Of a stretch of 64,000 nucleotides of DNA, positions 57,712-64,000 are shown piece by piece. Numbering within the stretch: the stretch's first letter is position 1; each line of letters starts with the position of its first letter. The notes below the pieces were generated by a model. It saw only the letters and a program-made list of their open reading frames with translations, was not told the DNA's origin and ran no database searches. Where the stretch lies: positions 6,200,001-6,264,000 of the forward strand of contig NC_092406.1 of NCBI RefSeq assembly GCF_009017415.1. The letters are read 5' to 3'. The position numbers and the translations under genes are program-made. This DNA comes from Aspergillus flavus. Lineage: Eukaryota; Ascomycota; Eurotiomycetes; Eurotiales; Aspergillaceae.

Positions 57712-58751
57712 TCTCGCTGATATGCCACTCCTGACAAGGAATTATCTGCTTATCATGTACTGAATCAAACACGAGAGAAATCTACATGTGCGACAGTCAG
57801 TCGCAAAACGTAAGAAGTACTTTTGGTTTCACTTCAGGGAGATTGAGCTACGCGGGTTATCGGATTAACTGCTAGTACAGCAGACTAAATTGAGGTGCCG
57901 GACTAACCGAGATTTTTACCGGACCCTTAGCGCTTTTACATTAAGCTACGGTTGTCATTCACTTATAGTTATCATTGTCTAGGTAGTGATATTCTAATCT
58001 ATAGATATACTATAGTCTATTGTATACGATACTAAAAGTATGCTGCACTAAGTAAAATTTAAGCTCTATATCTCGGTTCACCGTGCCTCAAGTACTGTAG
58101 GATTAGATTTGTAACCGATTTAATCGAATATGTTGGACTATTATGATTGGGTAGAGCATCTACTAGTGGGAGCTTATCCATAGAACCCATTGGTTGAGAT
58201 ATCCAACTTCGGATGTGGTCAGGGAGTCAGCCAGGCGGTCCTAATTGGCCCGGCACGTAGATGATCTGGCTGCTGCTCACCCTTTTGGCTATAGGATATC
58301 TACACACCGTGTCTCTGCCACCACCTTCCAAAAATCTTTAAAAACATCTAAAAAAACTCGCTAGCTTGAATACTCCAATTAATCTATGGTTTTGAGCATC
58401 GAAAACAAACAATTTATGATATGATCCTTATCCCTTCCCTTGTGATGTCATAAGCATCGCCTTTTCTACTGGTCACCAATCTCCGGTGCAATTGCTAGTG
58501 CATCGTCTGATGGCCACACAACACCACCCCGCTTCTTCCTCGTCGGGTCTGGCTTCTCATCGTGGTGTGTGGCATGGTCGAATTCCAAGGTCTCCCAATC
58601 CTTCACATAGCCATGATGAAGCTGGTCTAGCCATCCGGAATAAGGTTCTCCCGGATCTACCGTCAGTAAACGCTTCCTTCTCCTGGAGCGCCAACCCATT
58701 CCAAAAATCTACAGAGGATTCCAATAATAGCAATAATCAAATGCAAAAACT
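57712..58751. other. intergenic, nothing recognised
   Basis: Upstream regions of two divergent genes. A frame at 58486-58755 has no recognisable content. Confidence 0.5.
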
Positions 58752-60135
58752 ATGATAAAATCATTTTTTTCGTTGAGGATGCCCTTGTACTCAACCTCCT
58801 CCTTCTCTCACTGTCCACTCATTTTCATGGCAGTCTCGCCATATCTTCCCCGTCGAACATCCCATGCATTCTCTAGCTTCAAATCATTGTCGTCATCCAT
58901 GGAAACAGGCCGTGTCCTGTACCGGCCTATTGAGTACGTGGAGAGAATGGAGTATTATGAGCCTGGAGGGTATCACCCAGTAAAAATTGGAGATTGTTTC
59001 CATAATCGCTATCGGGTAATCCATAAGCTTGGCCATGGTAGTTATTCAACTATCTGGCTTGCTCGAGACGAGATATCCAACACAAATGTAGCAGTCAAAG
59101 TCTGCAGGGCAAACTCCAACCCGCGCGAGATTGATATACTGGCAAGGCTATCAAATCCTAAACAGCCATCAGACACAGGCAGATCTATCATTCCTTCGAT
59201 ATTGGATAAGTTCAACATCCAAGGTCCTAATGGTACTCACGTCTGTCTGGTAACCAGCCCAGCAAGGATGAGTGTCTCCGATGCCAAGAAGGAATCATGG
59301 ATTAGCCTGTTTCAACTTGAGGTAGCACGGGCAATAGCCGCACAGCTTGTGATTGCAGTTCAGTATATCCACTCACAGGGATTTGTCCATGGTGACTTAC
59401 ACCGAGGAAATCTTTATTTTTCTACCATCTTGTGAATTTACTGAACTATCTACCGAAACAATATATAAAGAATATGGCGAGCCAGAATTTGAGCCAGTCA
59501 ATCGCTTAGATGGCCAAAAGCTGCCGCCAGCAGGGGTACCCGAATATGGTGTGGTACCTATCTGGCTTGGAGAAGCAAGTGAAAATATATCTCTTCCAGA
59601 GTCAAGAATTCTACTTCCAGACTTTGGTGAAGCATTCTCTCCCGCACAAGAAAAAAGGTTGGAATCTCATACACCTCTGCTAACGCGTCCTCCAGAAGCT
59701 CGATTCGAACCTACAAAGTCTCTTACGTTCTCATCCGATATCTGGTCACTTGCCTGCACTATCTGGGATATTGTTGCCCCGAAAACACTATTCGAAGGGA
59801 TCATGACAGACGAGGATGATATGACTTGTCAGCAGATTGGGCTACTTGGCCCGTTACCGACCGAATGGCAGGAAAAGCATGGAGAATCAATTCACCAGTC
59901 CAAATACCTAAATCGATCATTAGAAGACCGCTTAAAAAAGACCGTACAGCAAGCGCGTATCGAGGCAAGGATGCCGAGTTTTAAGTCAGATGAACAAGAT
60001 GCTCTTTTGTCGATGTTACGCTCGATGCTTTGCTTTCAACCGGAACATCGTCCATCTGCTCAGCAGGTTCTTGAGTCTGAATGGATGGTGAAATGGGCTC
60101 TGCCGGAGTATGAAAAGATCCGCAACAGTCAATAA
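58752..60135 (+). pseudogene. SRPK-like protein kinase gene with a frameshift in the catalytic loop
   Basis: The first frame (58752-59435) encodes an N-terminal extension, RYRVIHKLGHGSYSTIWLA (Gly-rich loop) and VAVKVCRA (ATP Lys), ending in VHGDLHRGN, the HGD catalytic loop. Coding then continues in the +1 frame from about 59410 to 60135 (SCEFTELSTETIYKEYG, RILLPDFGEAFSP with the DFG motif, FSSDIWSLACTIWDIV, HRPSAQQVLESEWM). Nothing between resembles an intron. The join fits loss of two bases (an AT) after GGAAAT at 59406-59411. Joined, it would be a full fungal SRPK-like Ser/Thr kinase of about 460 residues, a family expanded in Aspergillus accessory genomes. As read, translation stops at 59433 and the product lacks the activation loop. 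A sequencing error is the alternative. The start Met is uncertain. Confidence 0.8.
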
Positions 60136-60527
60136 TAATATGTATTTAGTACCGTTTATCTAGGGGATAACTTTAACATTGTCCATTGAAAACCTGGAAG
60201 CAAATGATAGAAGACCTGTGCAAACGCTAAAAGGCTACACACCGAAATGAACATAGGGGACCCAGTACATCGATCATCTATGAGATTCGAATCTGTCAAT
60301 GTCCATACTCCGTTCCATAAATGAGATAAATCAGCATGCAAAGTAAGTAAGCTAAGCAGTTGTGGATATGACTGGAAAATGTGCTATTTCAGGCATGTGA
60401 CGTAATTGAGCCCTATGTGGAAGAATGCTCCGCATAGGAATTGTGTCGTCTATTTCATTAAGCTCTGATTCACAATACAGTACTATAAAGTAGATGTCTG
60501 CTAAATTCAAGCCATGCTGGAATACCA
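60136..60527. other. intergenic between convergent genes
   Basis: 3' flanks of the kinase and NmrA genes. Nothing else seen. Confidence 0.5.
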
Positions 60528-61313
60528 TTAATTTGAGATGACCGGAGTTTTACCGACTTGAACAGAGTTTGTATCCATCTCTTTCAAAACCCAACTCGCC
60601 ATGCTTTTACGTGAAAGGAAGAAGCCATCGTCGCCGTGTCCCGTATATGTGGCTGTTACCGGTGCTTCAGCCCCATTAGTGAGGAAAGGTACCCTGAATA
60701 ACGTCCATGGGAGCTGGGTAGGGTCCTGAGATGCGACAAATTCACCCAACCCGCGGAATTCTTGGTATGCACTCCCTGCGATAATTTTGATCAATGCGAC
60801 GGATAATTTCCACTTAATGGCGCCTTTATCCAGAGGGGACGGATAGGAAGAGGTGCCAAGTACCATAGCCCGCTTGTAATTGTTCGCCACCAACATAGGA
60901 AAGATCAGTTTGATTGCCTCAGTGACAGGCTGTTCTCAAGTTCAGCAAATGTGAAGTTCAGACTAATAAAAATCAGACCGCTTACCGTCCCCTTTGACCC
61001 ATATGTAGGGCCTGCAAATGACACGAAAATGCGTGCCCCACACCCTGCAGCTTGCTCCATTTTGGTGACGTCCTCAAACGTGCCGGGTATCACTGTGACA
61101 TTGGGATTCCCGGAAACCTCCAGTGGAAGTTTTTGTGGGGTTCGTACAAGAAGGGTTAATCGGTGCCCTTGTCGCAATGCAGCGGAGCAGAATTCAGTCC
61201 CAGATGGGCCTGAAAATGAGGATCGGGTGAGAAGTCAACGCGCGAGTGTTTAAGTATACCAGGATAGAAGGCCACTCACCAGTGGCGCCAAACACGAGTA
61301 TATGCTCGGACAT
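60528..61313 (-). CDS. NmrA-like NAD(P)-binding protein
   Basis: Exons 61280-61313, 60986-61209 and 60528-60929 join in frame to 219 residues; introns are 70 bp (GTGAGT..TTCAG) and 56 bp (GTAAGC..AACAG). The N-terminus HILVFGATGPSGTEF is the NAD(P)-binding GxxGxxG, split by the first intron after GATG. LTLLVRTPQKLP gives the Arg that reads the 2' phosphate of NADPH, and VIPGTFEDVTKMEQA and VFVSFAGPTYGSKGT follow. The later part (RAMVLGTSSYPSP, YQEFRGLGEFVASQDP, WTLFRVPFL) matches the atypical short-chain reductase/NmrA group. The group includes redox-sensing regulators and reductases acting on small aromatics. A second NmrA-like gene (63722) and a Zn2Cys6 regulator lie on its 5' side. Confidence 0.88.
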
Positions 61314-61656
61314 TATCACGCCAGCCAGTGAAAGAACCAAGTTATTGGATTTGCATGAGACTCAGCGGACGAAATTTAAATATTGGTTCACGGTCGGTCA
61401 TCCTGGTAACCAGAAGAAAGTAACACTATTTATTGGGTGCTTAGGAGGCATAAGTTTTATCATCTCATGGTGATGAATAATTAATAATTATCGCCCCAGG
61501 CTCAAAATGGCGGCGGCCGCCCAGCCGCCGAGATGGTGATTACGTAACTGTCACTATGCAGTTAACTAAGTTAGCCTCGAGACTATGATTAGAATATCTC
61601 CCTTACACATCGTTTTCAATTGATCAAGAGGTTATTGATAACTTACCACCGTCACC
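61314..61656. promoter_or_regulatory. divergent promoter between NmrA-like and Zn2Cys6 genes
   Basis: 343 bases between divergent starts, containing GGCGGCGGCCGCC-like GC-rich inverted sequence at about 61510-61528 with CGG/CCG half-sites. This suits a Zn2Cys6 protein, possibly the adjacent one. Confidence 0.4.
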
Positions 61657-63460
61657 ATGGACACTATTGATCTTGACAATGATGTGTCCCCTCAACTTGC
61701 ACTGCGAGCATGCGTTTCTTGCAAATCGAGCAAGAAGAAATGTGACAAGACCCTGCCAACATGCAATCGCTGTGCCAGGTATGACATTTGTCGCTACTTG
61801 TTTCATGTAAAAGATTCTCACAGTAATTAATTATCGTATCTAGACTCTGCCTATCTTGCTCATATATTGATGTAGCAGAAACAAGAGCGGAGGATTTCAC
61901 GAGTACGTTTCAAGCCGTCTTTGACAGGCTGGAGAGGCTCGAGTCGCGTGTTTTCGCTTCCGAAGAGGACCGACCTGCAGCCGCGCCTGATCAATGCAAG
62001 GGAGATAACCGATCAGACTGGCAGCTGAGACCCAGCCTGCTTCAGCCGTCTTACTTGGAACTTATTGTAGCAATGAATCTGTCCAAGATCCTTGATGAGA
62101 GAGACACCTCGGTGCGAGCGGTAGGCGAAAAATATCTCAGCGTAGTACATAATTATGCGCCGGTGATCTCCAAAGAAAGACTTGAATGCCGAACTCAAGA
62201 AGCAGAAAGTCTTGAACCGCATTCACCTTTTTTAGTATTCATCTCGAGCATTCTTTTACTGACGGAGGAGCCGGTGGGAAGTTTCGTTTCCTCTAACACA
62301 GCGTCTCCTCCGGACTTATACCGGACTTGCAAGCATAATTACACCGTATTTTTGTCGCTTAATGAACCCTGCATCGAGTTGATTCAAGCTGGCGTATTGA
62401 TTGCACTATACGAACATGCTCAATGCATGGGAAGCCAGGCTTACCTTACGATTGGGACTTGCGCCAGAATGGCTGGCGCTATTGGGCTACTCTCAGCTAC
62501 CTCCAGTGTTTCTTCGTCCTCAAAATTGGTGACCAGTAAAGAAGAAGAGACGAATATTCTTCTTGTAATTTATATCCTTGATAGGTACTACTCAAGTTTT
62601 AGTGTCCTGACTTTTTAGTCTTGTTCGCTAACATCACGGGACGATGACAGACATATCAAAATTGCGTCTAGGGTTGTCATGAAACATATTATTGATGACT
62701 ACTCTCAAATTACGAAGCCCTCGACAGTTCCAGGTCTGGCTCTCTCATCATTAATAATGTCGAAACATGCCGATCTGACCTCCTACAGTGAATAGTCTGC
62801 AGTGCGAAGCGGATTGCTGTGATATCATGGTTCGCCTTCAAGCAATTCTCGGGTTTAGCGCTTCTGCCGGTATTACAAGCTTGTCAGCTGATGCGATATG
62901 GAATCATATCGGAGCCCTAGAAGCTCAGCTCCAGAGCTTGAAGGTAATTTTTTGGGGTCACCGTGGTGACTATTCGTGGCACAGGTGCATCGCTACAGTC
63001 TTCGCGTAAGCCTCACATGCAACTTTATGCCCGTGCAGTGGCTAAGTAGCTCGATCACCTTTTAGTGCGAATCTGTGTATATACACATACCGCCGGCTGC
63101 AAGCGGCAGGAGACAGTACCGCTGAAAGCTTTGAACAACGTCGCAAAGACAGCTTAGAACTACTTGGTTTGCTGATGGATATATCGAGTAGCCAACTCGA
63201 TTTGAACACATCAACTGCAGTCTTTCCTTCTCCTTTTCCCATCATAATCCTGTTCCAGGTATTGGACTGTATGACCTCGCTAGAGAAGGTAGGGAGCGAC
63301 TCGTTCTTACTCAGGGAGAGACAGACTTTCATGGATATGCTTCTGCACTTTAGTACGCGATGGAGACTTGCAAGTAAGCTATAAGAATCTCTGTTTAGAA
63401 TCATAGTGGAGCTGACAAGTCTTTGTAGGACGTCTTTATGAAGCCTTGCCACAAACATAA
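61657..63460 (+). CDS. Zn2Cys6 transcription factor, multi-exon (middle unresolved)
   Basis: Exon 1 (61657-61778) encodes the cluster CVSCKSSKKKCDKTLPTCNRC and stops after CAR; a 65-bp intron leads to exon 2 (61844-about 62584), which supplies the last Cys in LCLSC. Exon 2 carries the start of the fungal-specific regulatory domain (QAGVLIALYEHAQCMGSQAYLTIGTCARMAG). Later coding blocks are 62788-62940 (CDIMVRLQAILGFSASAG), about 63065-63373 (SLELLGLLMDISSSQLDL, SFLLRERQTFMDMLL) and the final exon 63429-63460 (RLYEALPQT). Splicing between 62585 and 62787 could not be settled. The obvious acceptor at 62618 leads into a stop, so a frameshift there is possible. It lies between two NmrA-like genes and is divergent from one of them, so local regulation is likely. 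Confidence 0.7.
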
Positions 63461-63721
63461 ACTGTCTCACTGGCCGAAAGTTGGTTGCTTATTGTCTAGG
63501 AGGGGAACTCGACAACTAGTGATTGGTAATTCTGCTGACAGATGCTCCTAACCAGCGGCCGCCAAAGTCCGCGCGATGACTAATTTGGAATTGTAACCAA
63601 CTAGTCGATTAGGAAAAGTATAAAGTAGCTCTCCCAGCTATCAGAAAGAATAGTTGGATTATCATATTCGAAGGAAACTGTCACTTGATTCAATTAAGAC
63701 TTTGTTCAGCCAAGAGATAAG

Positions 63722-64000
63722 ATGGCCATTCTTGCAGTGTCTGGTGGAACAGGAAAATTGGGCCGGGCGGTTGTTGAAGCTTTGAAGAACAAGAAAAGCC
63801 ATTCTGTATTCATTTTGGCAAGAAGTGTATGGAAACCTTTGCAATGTAATACCTCTGACTACTAGCTGACCGTCTGGTCAGACGAACGATGAACTTTCGG
63901 AAACACTGGATGTTCCCATTATCCCGGTCGACTATTCCAATGTTGGGTCATTGACGAAGGCGTTGGAAGAAAACAAAATAGAGACCGTTATCTCTACTGT
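63722..64000 (+). CDS. NmrA-like/isoflavone-reductase-type protein, 5' part
   Basis: Starts at 63722 and is cut by the window end. Exon 1 is 63722-63826; a 55-bp intron (GTATGG..GTCAG) ends at 63881; exon 2 runs off the edge. The product begins MAILAVSGGTGKLGRAVVEAL, a GxxGxxG Rossmann motif, continues VFILARS, then after the intron TNDELSETLDVPIIPVDYSN and LEENKIETVIST. This is the NmrA/isoflavone reductase-like family, different in sequence from the NmrA-like protein at 60528. It lies 261 bp downstream of the Zn2Cys6 gene in the same orientation and may be its target. Completeness cannot be judged. Confidence 0.85.

Noticed and set aside
1..64000. CRISPR arrays, bacterial operons or phage modules
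   Set aside because: The introns and gene families show a fungal nuclear genome, and no spaced direct-repeat array of CRISPR type is present.

Overview
The window comes from the nuclear genome of a filamentous ascomycete, most likely a member of the Eurotiales (Aspergillus or Penicillium type). The evidence is genes split by 45-120 bp introns with GT..AG ends, fungal-only families (Zn2Cys6 regulators, bZIP-DUF3425, NmrA-like proteins, an EglC-type GPI-anchored glucanase, a CrpA-type copper ATPase), an Aspergillus-like 5S rRNA gene, and a transposon destroyed by C-to-T/G-to-A mutation (RIP). Gene density is low, several genes are broken, and transposon relics occupy the left end, as expected of an accessory or subtelomeric region.

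Left end (1-8.3 kb): an AT-saturated Ty3/gypsy-type LTR retrotransposon, cut by the window edge inside its left LTR and ending near 7392, with a 51-bp tandem repeat inside the right LTR. A younger, unmutated solo LTR follows at 7981-8294. From 9 to 23.3 kb lie ordinary single genes: GH17 glucanase (eglC), a DUF2235 hydrolase, a 63-residue secreted cysteine peptide, a seven-exon CPA2 cation/proton antiporter, a beta-propeller (SMP-30/YWTD-like) protein, a 3-hydroxyacyl-CoA dehydrogenase and a secreted PIG-L deacetylase. A TPR gene at 24.1-25.9 kb keeps its reading frame but carries three nonsense codons.

Copper block (26.5-32.2 kb): a four-HMA-domain P1B copper ATPase (crpA type), an Atx1-type copper chaperone and a membrane DUF4396 protein sit together. 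Chaperone delivery of Cu(I) to the exporter is the obvious working link; the DUF4396 role is unknown. A six-exon Zn2Cys6 regulator (33.2-35.6 kb) and a heavily mutated unknown gene (35.9-37.9 kb) follow, then a 5S rRNA gene (38.5 kb).

Oxidation/methylation block (40-47.5 kb): an O-methyltransferase, two different FAD aromatic monooxygenases (convergent) and a bZIP-DUF3425 regulator divergent from the second monooxygenase. No backbone synthase is visible, so this is either a small tailoring or aromatic-catabolism cluster or a remnant.

Right part (48-64 kb): a decayed coding relic, a large fungal-specific protein combining a PD-(D/E)XK-like region, a CCCH zinc-binding segment and a kinase-like fold, a secreted Ser/Pro-rich repeat protein with regularly spaced dibasic (Kex2) sites, an unrecognised 383-residue protein, an SRPK-like kinase gene with a frameshift in its catalytic loop, and an NmrA - Zn2Cys6 regulator - NmrA trio that runs off the right edge. 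The best candidates for something new are the Kex2-processed repeat protein and the nuclease-like/kinase-like fusion.
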